A DNA stretch of 64,000 nucleotides from Pontiellaceae bacterium B12227 (lineage in GTDB: Bacteria; Verrucomicrobiota; Kiritimatiellia; Kiritimatiellales; Pontiellaceae): assembly GCA_029432775.1 (NCBI GenBank), contig JAROAZ010000012.1, positions 62,001-126,000 of the forward strand. The letters are read 5' to 3'. Within the stretch, counting starts at the first letter, position 1. Each line of letters begins with the position of its first letter. The position numbers and the translations under genes are program-made. Below are positions 8,452-16,521 of the stretch, piece by piece. The notes beneath the pieces were generated by a model. It had not been told where the DNA came from, made no database searches, and saw only the letters and a program-made list of their open reading frames with translations.

Positions 8452-9249
8452 TTATTCCGCGGTGAGGTCGTTGACGATGCGGGCGGCCATGGCGAAGCCG
8501 AAGCTGCCGGTTACGAAGGAGGCGGCGCCGAACCCGAACTGGCAGTCGAGCTGTTTGGGGCCTTCGCCGGCGGCCGGTTTTTCGAAGCAGATGCCGCCGT
8601 CGGGGTGCGGATAGCGAATGGTCTCGGCGGAGAAGGCGCAGGGAATGCCGAATTTCTTTTTGTGTTGCAGGTGCATGCCGGGAATGTTTTTGCGCAGCTG
8701 TTTCCGGCAGGCGGCGAGCAGGGGATCGTTATAAGAATCGCGCAGGTCGGAAACTTCCACTTTGGACGGGTCCACCCGTCCGCCGGCTCCGCCGCTGACG
8801 ATGACGGGAATGCCCAGAACGGCGCACTGGGTGATGAGATGGATCTTGGCGTTTTTTTTGTCGATCGCGTCCACGACGTACGAAAGGCCGGGCTGTATCA
8901 ATTCGTCGGCATTTTTGTCGGAATAGAATTCGCGGACGGCTTCGATTTGGCAGTCGGGGTTAATCAGTCGGATACGGTCGGCCAGAATGTCGACCTTGGC
9001 CCGTCCGGCGGTTCCGGTCAGGGCGTGAATCTGGCGGTTGGTGTTGGAAAAGCAGATGTCGTCCCAATCGACTAAGGTCAGGTGCCCGACGCCGGAACGG
9101 GCCAATGCTTCCGCCACCCAGGAGCCGACCCCGCCGACGCCGACGATCAGCACATGCGCCTGTTGCAGCTTGTGCATGGCGCTTTTCCCGTAGAGCCGGA
9201 AAAGCCCGCCGAAGCGGTGTTCATATCCACCTGTTTCAATTTCGCTCAT
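8452..9249 (-). CDS. tcdA: tRNA threonylcarbamoyladenosine dehydratase
   Basis: An E1-like (ThiF/MoeB superfamily) enzyme that uses ATP to convert t6A37 of tRNAs to the cyclic form ct6A. The 265-residue product opens with HRFGGLFRLYG. It has the nucleotide-binding glycine loop VGVGGVGSWVAEALARSG (about residues 36-53), then VDWDDICFSNTNRQ and the central VDAIDKKNAK, all characteristic of TcdA/CsdL. The C-terminal IPCAFSAE...YPHPDGG region matches the family. No CsdA/CsdE-like sulfur-transfer partner is adjacent. Confidence in the subfamily is high because ThiF and MoeB lack the HRFGG start and the DAIDxKxxK segment. Confidence 0.9.
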   Translation of the reverse strand: MSEIETGGYEHRFGGLFRLYGKSAMHKLQQAHVLIVGVGGVGSWVAEALARSGVGHLTLVDWDDICFSNTNRQIHALTGTAGRAKVDILADRIRLINPDCQIEAVREFYSDKNADELIQPGLSYVVDAIDKKNAKIHLITQCAVLGIPVIVSGGAGGRVDPSKVEVSDLRDSYNDPLLAACRKQLRKNIPGMHLQHKKKFGIPCAFSAETIRYPHPDGGICFEKPAAGEGPKQLDCQFGFGAASFVTGSFGFAMAARIVNDLTAE

Positions 9250-9270
9250 ATCATTTTTCTCTCACCGAGC

Positions 9271-9320
9271 CACAAAGAGCACAAAGAGTCTGATGTTCGG
9301 AGGCTTCGTGTCTTTGTGAG
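9271..9320. repeat. CACAAAG-family hairpin upstream of tcdA
   Basis: CACAAAGAGCACAAAG at 9271-9286 is an imperfect complement of CTTCGTGTCTTTGTG at 9304-9318. It lies in the tcdA upstream region and belongs to the same family as 8363-8445 and 26088-26127. Confidence 0.5.
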
Positions 9321-9356
9321 AGTTGTTTCGAATTCGTGTAAGAGGCGGGACTATAA

Positions 9357-9371
9357 TTCCAATGGTTGGAA
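9357..9371. repeat. TTCCAA-N3-TTGGAA palindrome (perfect arms, intergenic)
   Basis: Spacer TGG. It lies downstream of the zinc peptidase stop and upstream of tcdA, both on the minus strand. Confidence 0.9.
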
Positions 9372-9388
9372 AATCAAGCGCGTTGTAA

Positions 9389-10087
9389 TCAGTCGTCGCG
9401 GCCGCCGAGCAGACCGAGGCGCATCAGATAGTAGAGCAGGGTGAGCAGGGCCGTGATGGCCGAGGCAACATAGGTCAGGAACGCGGCATCGAGCACCTTA
9501 CCCGCGTCGGCAGCTTCCGAAGGCTGGACGATTCCGTCGGTCACCATCTGGCGCTTGGCCCGGGCGGAGGCATCCCATTCAACGGGTAGGGTCACGACGG
9601 AGAACAGAAAGCCGATGCCGAAGAGAATGACGCCGAGTTTCATCATACCGGCGCTCTGCATGAAAACTCCCAGCAGAATAAAGACGTACGATCCCCACGA
9701 ACTGAACTGGGTGACCGGGACCATGGCGCTGCGGATCTGCAGCGGAACATAGCCGGTGGAGTGCTGCAGGGCATGGCCGGCCTCGTGGCAGGCGACACCA
9801 ATGGCGGAGAGCGATTGCGAATCGTGCACATCCGGTGAAAGGTTGAGTGAACGGTTCATCGGGTTGTAGTGATCGGACAAAAATCCGCGTACGCGGTTGA
9901 TGCTGACATCCTGCAGGCCGTTGCGGTCGAGCATCCGTCGGGCGGCCTGTGCCCCGGTCATACGTGAACTGGCGGAAATTCTGCTGAATTTGTTAAAGGT
10001 TCCCTTGGTTTTTGCGGAGGCGATGCCGGCGAGGATCAGCCCGGGAATCATGAAAAGCCAGTAGATAGGGTCGAGTGATAGAAACAT
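9389..10087 (-). CDS. YugP-type membrane zinc metallopeptidase
   Basis: A 232-residue integral-membrane protease of the neutral zinc metallopeptidase type (YugP family). A helix starts at residue about 8 (WLFMIPGLILAGIA). The cytoplasmic catalytic part follows with the zinc motif HEAGH at residues 101-105. Hydrophobic segments lie at about 125-170 and 200-225. The upstream RVRGFLSDHYNP and LNLSPDVHDSQSLSAIGVACHE segments match the family closely, and the length is typical. The physiological substrate is unknown for this family. It is divergent from purF with a strong hairpin between them, and no operon partner is obvious. Confidence 0.88.
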   Translation of the reverse strand: MFLSLDPIYWLFMIPGLILAGIASAKTKGTFNKFSRISASSRMTGAQAARRMLDRNGLQDVSINRVRGFLSDHYNPMNRSLNLSPDVHDSQSLSAIGVACHEAGHALQHSTGYVPLQIRSAMVPVTQFSSWGSYVFILLGVFMQSAGMMKLGVILFGIGFLFSVVTLPVEWDASARAKRQMVTDGIVQPSEAADAGKVLDAAFLTYVASAITALLTLLYYLMRLGLLGGRDD

Positions 10088-10185
10088 AACTTCTTCTTCC
10101 TTTTTAAGGTTTTTACATCAGACGCTTTTTAATCCGAGGTGTTCAAAAATCTCATAAAATATGGTGGTTGGAGGGGTTCGGTGTT

Positions 10186-10218
10186 CTGCAGGATTTCCAA
10201 TGTTCGGAAATCCTGCAG
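10186..10218. promoter_or_regulatory. Perfect stem-loop containing a TTCCAA-type palindrome
   Basis: Arms 10186-10198 and 10206-10218 are perfectly complementary over 13 bp (CTGCAGGATTTCC type) with a 7-nt loop. The palindrome variant TTCCAATGTTCGGAA forms its core at 10195-10209. It lies between the divergent peptidase and purF genes, about 85 bp before the purF start. It could be an operator or a leader hairpin. There is no T-tract, so a terminator is less likely. Confidence 0.6.
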
Positions 10219-10300
10219 AGGGGCTTGACCGACCCGAAGTTCTAAGGCACTTTGCTTCCTTTCTTAATCAAACCCGAACATAACCAGAGGACGGTATGTT

Positions 10301-12196
10301 ATGAGCGATTGGATCGGCCATGAGTGCGGTATTGCCGCGGTAAGACTATTAAAACCGCTCGATTTCTACATCGAGAAATACGGCACGGCTATGTATGCCG
10401 TGAATAAACTCACCCTCTTGATGGAAAAACAGCATAACCGCGGCCAGGACGGCGCCGGGGCCTGCGCCATCAAACTGGATATGCCCGCCGGTGAGCCCTA
10501 TATTTTTCGCACACGTTCTGCGGATAAAAACCCGATCATGTCGGTCCGCAACCGGATGGTGAAAGCCTTTTCCGACGCCCGGGAACAACATCCTGAAAAG
10601 ATGAATGACGGCGACTGGGTTAAAAAGAATGTGCTGTTTGCCGGCGAGCTGCTGCTGGGCCATCTGCGCTACGGCACGCATGGCGCCCAGGGCGAATCGT
10701 TCTGCCACCCGTTCCTGCGTCAGAGCAACTGGATGACCCGCAATCTGGCGGTGGCCGGCAACTTTAACCTGACGAACAACAACGAGCTGTTCGATATGCT
10801 CGTCGAGCTGGGCCAGCATCCGCGAAATAAAGCCGATACCGTTCTTGTGCTTGAAAAAATCGGCCACTTCCTCGATGAGGCCAACGATTTTCTATTCCGC
10901 AAATACCGTAAAGAAGGCCTGAGCCGGATCGAGATTACGGAAAAGATTACGCGGGAACTTGATGTTACGCGGGTGCTGAAAAAAGCCACCCGATCCTTCG
11001 ATGGCGGCTATGTGATGTGCGGAATGATCGGCCACGGCGACCTTTTCGCGCTGCGTGACCCGAGCGGTATCCGGCCGGGCTTCTACTACCAGGACGATGA
11101 AATCGTTGTGATTGCTTCTGAGCGCCCACAGATTCAGACTGCGCTGAATGTGCCGATCGATAGCGTAAAGGAGATCGAACCGGGGCATGCGCTCATCGTA
11201 AAGCGCTCCGGCGATGTCCAGATGTCCAAGGTCAATGAGCCGCTGGAGAAGACGCCGTGTTCATTTGAGCGGATTTATTTTTCCCGAGGCACCGATAAAG
11301 ACATTTATCAGGAGCGTAAAAATCTGGGAAAATCGTTGGTTCGGCGTGTGCTGGATGCGGTGGACTATGATTTGGAACATACGGTGTTTTCCTACATTCC
11401 GAACACGGCCGAAACCGCCTTCTATGGTCTGGTTGAAGGCGTAAAGGATATGGTCGGCGAGCGGATGAAATACCATCTGCTGAAAGACCAGCGTGTGACG
11501 GCCGAGCGGATCGATGAGCTGCTTTCTTTTCAGCCTCGTGTTGAAAAGCTGATGACCAAAGACGCGAAGCTGCGCACATTTATTACGGCCGATGCCGACC
11601 GGAACGACCTGGTGGCTCAGGTTTACGACACAACCTATGGTATCGTAAAAAAGAATGATACGTTGGTCATTCTCGACGATTCCATTGTGCGCGGGACCAC
11701 ACTGCGGACCAGTATTCTTCGGATTCTTGACCGGCTGGGAATGAAGAAGGTGGTCATTGTTTCGTCCGCACCGCAGATCCGGTTCCCGGATTGCTACGGC
11801 ATTGATATGTCGAAAATGAAAGATTTTATAGCGTTTGAAGCAGCGGTGGCGCTGCTGCGCGAGACCGGCCGCGAGCAGGTGCTGACGGATATTTATGAGG
11901 CCTGTAAAGCCGATGAGAAAAAACCGATGGCGCAGGCGCAGAACCAGGTCATTCATCTGTTCGATCCGTTCACCCCGCAGCAGGTGTCAGACAAGATTGC
12001 CGAGATCCTCACGCCGGAAGGCATGAAGGCCGAGGTGCAGATTATTTATCAGAGCATTGGCGGCCTGCATGAAGCCTGCCCCGATCATAAAGGCGACTGG
12101 TATTTTACTGGAAACTATCCCACGCCCGGCGGGCATCGGGTGGCCAACCGTTCGTTCATTAACTTCATGGAAAACAGCGACGCCCGCGCCTATTAA
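10301..12196 (+). CDS. purF: Amidophosphoribosyltransferase, long form
   Basis: Glutamine-PRPP amidotransferase, the first enzyme of de novo purine synthesis. The class II glutaminase begins at Cys9 in HECGIAAV, which requires removal of a short propeptide. EKQHNRGQDGAG and LRYGTHG follow, then the phosphoribosyltransferase domain with the PRPP loop ILDDSIVRGTTLR (about residues 460-472). At 631 residues it is longer than the usual 450-510 and resembles the long PurF-like proteins seen in Bacteroidota. It has an extra central helical region and a C-terminal extension (GDWYFTGNYPTPGGHR...). It could therefore be a paralogue with an altered role; another purF in the genome would decide that. 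The ATG at 10301 follows GAGGA. A strong terminator follows. Confidence 0.85.
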   Translation: MSDWIGHECGIAAVRLLKPLDFYIEKYGTAMYAVNKLTLLMEKQHNRGQDGAGACAIKLDMPAGEPYIFRTRSADKNPIMSVRNRMVKAFSDAREQHPEKMNDGDWVKKNVLFAGELLLGHLRYGTHGAQGESFCHPFLRQSNWMTRNLAVAGNFNLTNNNELFDMLVELGQHPRNKADTVLVLEKIGHFLDEANDFLFRKYRKEGLSRIEITEKITRELDVTRVLKKATRSFDGGYVMCGMIGHGDLFALRDPSGIRPGFYYQDDEIVVIASERPQIQTALNVPIDSVKEIEPGHALIVKRSGDVQMSKVNEPLEKTPCSFERIYFSRGTDKDIYQERKNLGKSLVRRVLDAVDYDLEHTVFSYIPNTAETAFYGLVEGVKDMVGERMKYHLLKDQRVTAERIDELLSFQPRVEKLMTKDAKLRTFITADADRNDLVAQVYDTTYGIVKKNDTLVILDDSIVRGTTLRTSILRILDRLGMKKVVIVSSAPQIRFPDCYGIDMSKMKDFIAFEAAVALLRETGREQVLTDIYEACKADEKKPMAQAQNQVIHLFDPFTPQQVSDKIAEILTPEGMKAEVQIIYQSIGGLHEACPDHKGDWYFTGNYPTPGGHRVANRSFINFMENSDARAY

Positions 12197-12221
12197 AATA
12201 TCCTGATTCTGTTTTGCTGAG

Positions 12222-12252
12222 AACCGCCCGGAAACTCCGGGCGGTTTTTTTT
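12222..12252 (+). terminator. Rho-independent terminator of purF
   Basis: The 9-bp G+C stem ACCGCCCGG/CCGGGCGGT (12223-12231 with 12237-12245) has a 5-nt loop and is followed by a run of T. Confidence 0.9.
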
Positions 12253-12302
12253 GTAAAGGTTTTCCGTGCCGTATTCGTATCCCCCTTAGAAAGGGATTCA
12301 AT

Positions 12303-13637
12303 ATGAAACAGAAAAAGCGGTTCTTCACGAAACACAGTAAATCGAGTGCGGTGGTGGTTACACTGGCACTGCATGGCATCTTCATTGTGGCCGGACTATC
12401 CATGGTCGTGATGAGCACCATCATCGACCGGGATCCGGGGTTTGTTGATCGAGTGGTGAACATCCGCGACCGCATGCCGCGGCCGCGGCTGGTCCCGCCT
12501 TCCAATACCCGGAACCCGAAACCAACGCGTCCGGATATTGCGCGGATTCCGGTGGATGTGAAGATGGAGCGTTCAACGCCCGACTTTAAGCTACCGAATA
12601 TGAAGGGACTGACGGGCGAATTTGGCAGTGTGGCCGGCACTGCTGGAAATACGCTGAGCACCATTGCTTTTGCCATGCCTGAATTGAAAATCTTCAATGT
12701 GAAGGGGCGGGGTGAAAAGATTTTTCTGATTCTCGATGCCGGTGAGCACATGCTGGTGGATGAAATGGGCGGCATTCCGGCCTTTACGATTATCAAGCAG
12801 GAGATGGTGCGTATCATCAACGAGCTGCCGTCGACTGCGGTTTTCAATGTCTGTGTTTTCGGCAGCGGTAAAACGAAAATTCTGTTTCCGCAGCTTGTTG
12901 CGGCCAATTCTTCCAATGCCCGGAAGGCGGAGGCCTGGCTGGCTCCACTGAATGGTACTGCCGAGAGTGTTCAGACCGGGCGCTATGGTATTCAGACGCT
13001 GGGGCACGGCGGGATCGACCAGAAGAACGATATGCGGGTCGGCCGTTTTGCCGAAAGTGGTATTGACGGGGAGCGCGGATACCGGCAGGAACGCTGGTTT
13101 GCAGCCGCCATGACGGCCATGCAGCAGCAGGCGGATACTGTGTTTCTGTTGACCAATACCTGGGGGCATCAGCGGCGCATATCGGAGAAACGATCCCGCT
13201 CGCAGAAGGAATGGCTTGCGACGTCGGCCGGAAAACGCTGGCTGGAGCACATTGAAAAGGCGCGGGAAAAGCTGGCGGAAGAAAACGCGCACCGTAAAAA
13301 GGCCGGGCAGCCGCCGAAGGTGATTTCGCACGGACGCTGGGGGCTGATGGCAACCTATTATCCCGATATTCAGCGACCGCCATCGCCGGACTTCTACAAC
13401 TTCACCCCCAGGGAATTTCAGGAGGCCTTTGAGCTGAATCGGGGAGCGGGGGGACAGACGCAGAGTGGACTGGGCCGTAAGAGAAATGATTTCTCGTTTA
13501 ACGTGGTTCAGTTTGTGCCGGTGAATTCAGACGGCGGCCCCGATTCCAGGTTTAAAAAGCTGACCCGGCTGAGCCGCGGCGGCTATCAGACGATCGCCGG
13601 ACTGGAAGCCATTCGCAGTTATCTTGAATCAGAGTAG
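12303..13637 (+). CDS. TonB-like anchored protein with vWA-like domain
   Basis: A 444-residue envelope protein. A basic N-terminus is followed by a membrane helix (about residues 16-40, VVVTLALHGIFIVAGLSMVV), then a Pro/Arg-rich stretch (RMPRPRLVPP, residues about 55-85). This is the layout of TonB and TolA energy couplers. From about residue 140 an EKIFLILDAGEHM...FNVCVFG pattern resembles a von Willebrand A fold, but the metal-site DxSxS is replaced by DAGEH. A charged helical region lies at about 300-335. The next gene starts 9 bp downstream and has the same N-terminal design, so they form a pair. I infer an envelope scaffold or coupling role, perhaps with the ExbB/ExbD set at 21,778. The family is not otherwise recognised. 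Confidence 0.65.
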   Translation: MKQKKRFFTKHSKSSAVVVTLALHGIFIVAGLSMVVMSTIIDRDPGFVDRVVNIRDRMPRPRLVPPSNTRNPKPTRPDIARIPVDVKMERSTPDFKLPNMKGLTGEFGSVAGTAGNTLSTIAFAMPELKIFNVKGRGEKIFLILDAGEHMLVDEMGGIPAFTIIKQEMVRIINELPSTAVFNVCVFGSGKTKILFPQLVAANSSNARKAEAWLAPLNGTAESVQTGRYGIQTLGHGGIDQKNDMRVGRFAESGIDGERGYRQERWFAAAMTAMQQQADTVFLLTNTWGHQRRISEKRSRSQKEWLATSAGKRWLEHIEKAREKLAEENAHRKKAGQPPKVISHGRWGLMATYYPDIQRPPSPDFYNFTPREFQEAFELNRGAGGQTQSGLGRKRNDFSFNVVQFVPVNSDGGPDSRFKKLTRLSRGGYQTIAGLEAIRSYLESE

Positions 13638-13646
13638 GAGGTTGTC

Positions 13647-15500
13647 ATGAAAAGATTAGTTGATACATATCGCGGTGTAGTCAAAGGAAAATCCAGTGGA
13701 TTGCTCGTCAGTATTCTGTTTCATGTCGGCATCGGAATTGTGGCCACATCTGTCTTTCTTGTGGTTCAGCAGCAGGAAGAGGAAGTCATCTTCCGCCCGG
13801 TGGTGGTGCGGCCTCCGAAAAAGATGGATCTGATCAAGCCGACATTCAACATTAAGAAGCCCTCGAAACCCGTTCGGCAGATCACGCGCATTACGGTGCC
13901 GCGAAACTCGGTGGCTCAACCGGCGATTGAAGTGCCGGATCTGGATGGAACTATCGGCTCGGCGGTGGGGGATCTGACGCCCGGGTTTTCTGTGATCGAT
14001 GCGGAGGAATCGCTGGTGGGAGGAGATTGGGGAACCGGCTTTGACTTTGTCGGAACATTCTACGATTTCAAGCGCGACCGCAAAGGACGTTCGGTCATCA
14101 TGGATCCGCATCAGTTTGTGGGTGAGGTTGCCGGCTTTGTCCGCAGCGGTTGGCGGCCCTCCCGTTTTTCCCGTTTCTACCGCTCGCCAAAGCAGCTCTA
14201 TGCCGGTTGTTTTATGGTGCCGCCGGTGAAGTCGTCGGTCGCCCCGGCTGCGTTCGACGAAGAGGAGACGCTTGGCTATTGCTGGCTCGCGCACTACAAA
14301 GGCCAGCTGGTGTATCATGGTGATATCACGTTCCGGTTCTGGGGGCATGGCGATGATATAATGGCCGTGCGGGTGGGCGGTAGAGAGGTGCTGGTGGCCT
14401 GCTGGCCCGGCAGCACCTGGTCGCCTCAGGAGTCCATCACGTCGGCGGCGGGCGGATGGCAGAGTTCTTCGGCCAAATCGAGAACCTATTCACTGGGCAA
14501 CAACACGGCGGTGGTGGGCGATTGGATTACGCTGAAAAAGGGCGAACCGGTGGATATGGAAGTCGTTATCGGCGAAGTGCCGGGCGGGACTTTCTGTTCC
14601 ATGCTGACCGTGGAAGTGCAGGGCGTGGAATATGAACGGAACCGACAGCAGGCACCGATTCTGCCGATGTTTAAAACCACCGAACCCAGCCGCAACCTGA
14701 AAGACGGCATTCGCGAATGGCTGACATTGGATCACGCAGACATCAGTGGAGGTCCGATCTTTCGTGACATTCCTCCGTCTGAAATGGCTGAACCGGTGTT
14801 CCAGACATTGGAAGTTGCTGAACCGGTTGTTCGGGAAACACGTACCCGGATCTGGGGCGGTTCGCTGGAAGCGGAGTATGTCGGTCTGATCGGGGACAAA
14901 GTCGTGCTGAAAACTCCCCGCGGCAGACAGGTTCGGGTGCCGTTCGCTCAGCTTGATGAGCGGGAGCGGGACTTTGTTGAACTGGCGGAAACACCGGAAT
15001 TTAAGATGACCTTTACGAAGCAAAGTTCGCAGCGGATTATTGAAACAACGCCTTATCTGAATGAGGTTCCTCCGAAACTGCTGGACTATACCTTCGGTGC
15101 AAAAATCCGGCAGACCTCAGCGCGGGCCTATAACCACACGATTCACGCGGAGCTGTTTGTTTTCGGGCAGCAGCGGATCGACGACCGGAAATATATCCTG
15201 CTCGATCATCTGACCAGCTCGTTTGTGCCGGGGGCGGACGCCGAGCGGTCGTATGTCTTTAAAGGAAAGCCGGTGGAGCTGATGAGCTATGATACCTCGC
15301 AACCGCGTGGGCGGAAATATGCGGACTATCTGCTGATCCTGACGGATGAGCGCGGCGAGATTATTCAGCACAGCAGTTCGGCCAACTGGATTTTTCCAAA
15401 CCTTGGAAGTCTGCGGCAGCTGAAGGTGGGCAACTTTCTGGATAAAACCTGTTCCCGCGTCTATCCCACGGGCCCCGGCCCGAAGAGCCTGTATGATTAG
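13647..15500 (+). CDS. TonB-like anchored protein with PA14-like and SHD1-like domains
   Basis: A 617-residue protein. The membrane helix lies at about residues 18-42 (GLLVSILFHVGIGIVATSVFLVV) and is followed by a Pro/Lys-rich linker (VVVRPPKKMDLIKP, about 50-85), again TonB-like. Residues about 110-260 look like a PA14-type sugar-binding beta-sandwich (GDITFRFWGHGDDIMAVRVGG). Residues about 395-445 match an SHD1-like small barrel (TRIWGGSLEAEYVGL...RVPFAQLDERERDFVE), known in Planctomycetota and Verrucomicrobiota secreted proteins. The C-terminal 150 residues are unassigned. The ribosome site is AGGAGG, 9 bp after the preceding stop, so the two genes are cotranscribed. It may bind peptidoglycan or exopolysaccharide in the periplasm; this is inference from domains only. 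Confidence 0.65.
   Translation: MKRLVDTYRGVVKGKSSGLLVSILFHVGIGIVATSVFLVVQQQEEEVIFRPVVVRPPKKMDLIKPTFNIKKPSKPVRQITRITVPRNSVAQPAIEVPDLDGTIGSAVGDLTPGFSVIDAEESLVGGDWGTGFDFVGTFYDFKRDRKGRSVIMDPHQFVGEVAGFVRSGWRPSRFSRFYRSPKQLYAGCFMVPPVKSSVAPAAFDEEETLGYCWLAHYKGQLVYHGDITFRFWGHGDDIMAVRVGGREVLVACWPGSTWSPQESITSAAGGWQSSSAKSRTYSLGNNTAVVGDWITLKKGEPVDMEVVIGEVPGGTFCSMLTVEVQGVEYERNRQQAPILPMFKTTEPSRNLKDGIREWLTLDHADISGGPIFRDIPPSEMAEPVFQTLEVAEPVVRETRTRIWGGSLEAEYVGLIGDKVVLKTPRGRQVRVPFAQLDERERDFVELAETPEFKMTFTKQSSQRIIETTPYLNEVPPKLLDYTFGAKIRQTSARAYNHTIHAELFVFGQQRIDDRKYILLDHLTSSFVPGADAERSYVFKGKPVELMSYDTSQPRGRKYADYLLILTDERGEIIQHSSSANWIFPNLGSLRQLKVGNFLDKTCSRVYPTGPGPKSLYD
15394..15408. repeat. TTCCAA-N3-TTGGAA palindrome (perfect arms, coding)
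   Basis: Spacer ACC, the same 15 bases as at 1826, here also encoding FPNLG but in an unrelated protein. A one-mismatch copy lies at 14809-14823. Confidence 0.85.
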
Positions 15501-15536
15501 TCTGGTGCCGGGAAATGGCTCGCGCTTACCTCAAAT

Positions 15537-15574
15537 GGTAAATCCAAACTGACGATCGTCAGTTTGGATTTACC
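15537..15574. terminator. Perfect 38-bp palindrome between convergent genes
   Basis: Two 19-bp arms (GGTAAATCCAAACTGACGA and its exact complement) meet with no spacer. It lies 36 bp after the stop of the PA14 gene and 55 bp from the stop of the pseudouridine synthase on the other strand. A bidirectional transcription stop is the simplest reading, although the T-tract is poor. A palindrome-binding protein site is the alternative. Confidence 0.6.
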
Positions 15575-15613
15575 TTGGAGGCGGAACTTATCCCTCCATG
15601 ATGCCTGCGGAGT

Positions 15614-15628
15614 TTCCAATGATTGGAA
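15614..15628. repeat. TTCCAA-N3-TTGGAA palindrome (perfect arms, intergenic)
   Basis: Spacer TGA, immediately before the stop codon of the pseudouridine synthase (minus strand). Confidence 0.9.
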
Positions 15629-15629
15629 G

Positions 15630-16460
15630 TTAGCGCAGTTTCATCTGCGAGAGGCACTTTTTAAAGTCGCCGGGCAGGGGGGCGGTGGCGCGGACCATTT
15701 CGCCGGTTTTGGGGTGCGGGAAGATGAGGCGGTAGGCGTGCAGCATCTGGCGCGGTTGTTCGAGAGAAAGCTCGTTACGGGAGCCCCCGTATTTTTTGTC
15801 GCCCATTACAGGATAGCGTTTGTCGGCCAGATGGCGGCGAATCTGATGCGTGCGGCCGGTTTCGATGCGCAGTTCCAGATACGAGGCCTGTTTTTTGGTG
15901 TCGAGCACTTTAACGAGGGTGGTGGACATGTAGCCTTCGATGTCGGTGCGGATCTCTTTCCAGATTTTAGGGAAGCTTCCAACGGTGACGGCGCGATAGA
16001 TCTTTATGATGTCGCGGCCTTTGAACAACGGAATCATCACTTTTTTGGATTCGTTGTTTTTGGCGAAGATCACGCAGCCGGAGGTTTCTTTGTCGAGCCG
16101 GTGCACGGCACAGATGTTTTTATTTTTTTCCTGTTTGCGCAGCTTTTCCTCGATGCTGTTGTCGTCGGCATTGGTGACGAAGTAGGCCGGTTTGTTGACA
16201 ATAAGAAAATCTTTGTCCTGCCAGAGAATGGCAATATGTTTGGCTTCGGGCTTCTTGAATTCATCGATCATGATTTCAATGGTGTCGTCTTCTTTGACTT
16301 CATGGCGGCGAATCCAGACGCGTTTTCCGTTCACAAACACCCGTTTGGCATCGATGGCGGCCTGGGCCTGTTTTTTGGAAATTTTGAGCTGCTCCGCGAT
16401 GACGGCGAAGAGGCGCTTTCCTTCATCATTATAGTCTACGATAAACGTTTCTTTTTTCAT
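15630..16460 (-). CDS. RluA-family RNA pseudouridine synthase
   Basis: Isomerises specific uridines in rRNA or tRNA. I start it at the ATG at 16460 (MKKETFIVDY), giving 276 residues. The longer frame to 16538 would run through a TTCCAA palindrome and into the preceding gene. Residues about 1-70 form an S4-like RNA-binding domain (KRLFAVIAEQL...KKQAQAAIDAKRVFVNGKRV). The catalytic motif is HRLDKETSG at residues 120-128, with Asp123 as the nucleophile. IETGRTHQIRRHLA and GDKKYGG are further family signatures. The target site (RluC-, RluD- or TruC-like) cannot be decided from sequence alone. Confidence 0.88.
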   Translation of the reverse strand: MKKETFIVDYNDEGKRLFAVIAEQLKISKKQAQAAIDAKRVFVNGKRVWIRRHEVKEDDTIEIMIDEFKKPEAKHIAILWQDKDFLIVNKPAYFVTNADDNSIEEKLRKQEKNKNICAVHRLDKETSGCVIFAKNNESKKVMIPLFKGRDIIKIYRAVTVGSFPKIWKEIRTDIEGYMSTTLVKVLDTKKQASYLELRIETGRTHQIRRHLADKRYPVMGDKKYGGSRNELSLEQPRQMLHAYRLIFPHPKTGEMVRATAPLPGDFKKCLSQMKLR

Positions 16461-16492
16461 ATCAGTTCCTGAATTAGAGGGGCGCATCTTGT

Positions 16493-16507
16493 TTCCAATG
16501 GTTGGAA
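16493..16507. repeat. TTCCAA-N3-TTGGAA palindrome (perfect arms, intergenic)
   Basis: Spacer TGG. It lies in the 61-bp gap between the spermidine-synthase-like stop and the pseudouridine synthase start. Confidence 0.9.
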
Positions 16508-16521
16508 AATACAAGTGCGGG

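Noticed and set aside
11987..12916. 309-codon open frame on the minus strand
   Set aside because: It spans the purF terminator and both flanking genes antisense. It has no start context or recognisable domain.
15564..16472. 302-codon open frame on the plus strand
   Set aside because: It is the antisense of the pseudouridine synthase. The minus strand carries the HRLDKETSG motif and S4 domain, and the plus strand translation has no domain.
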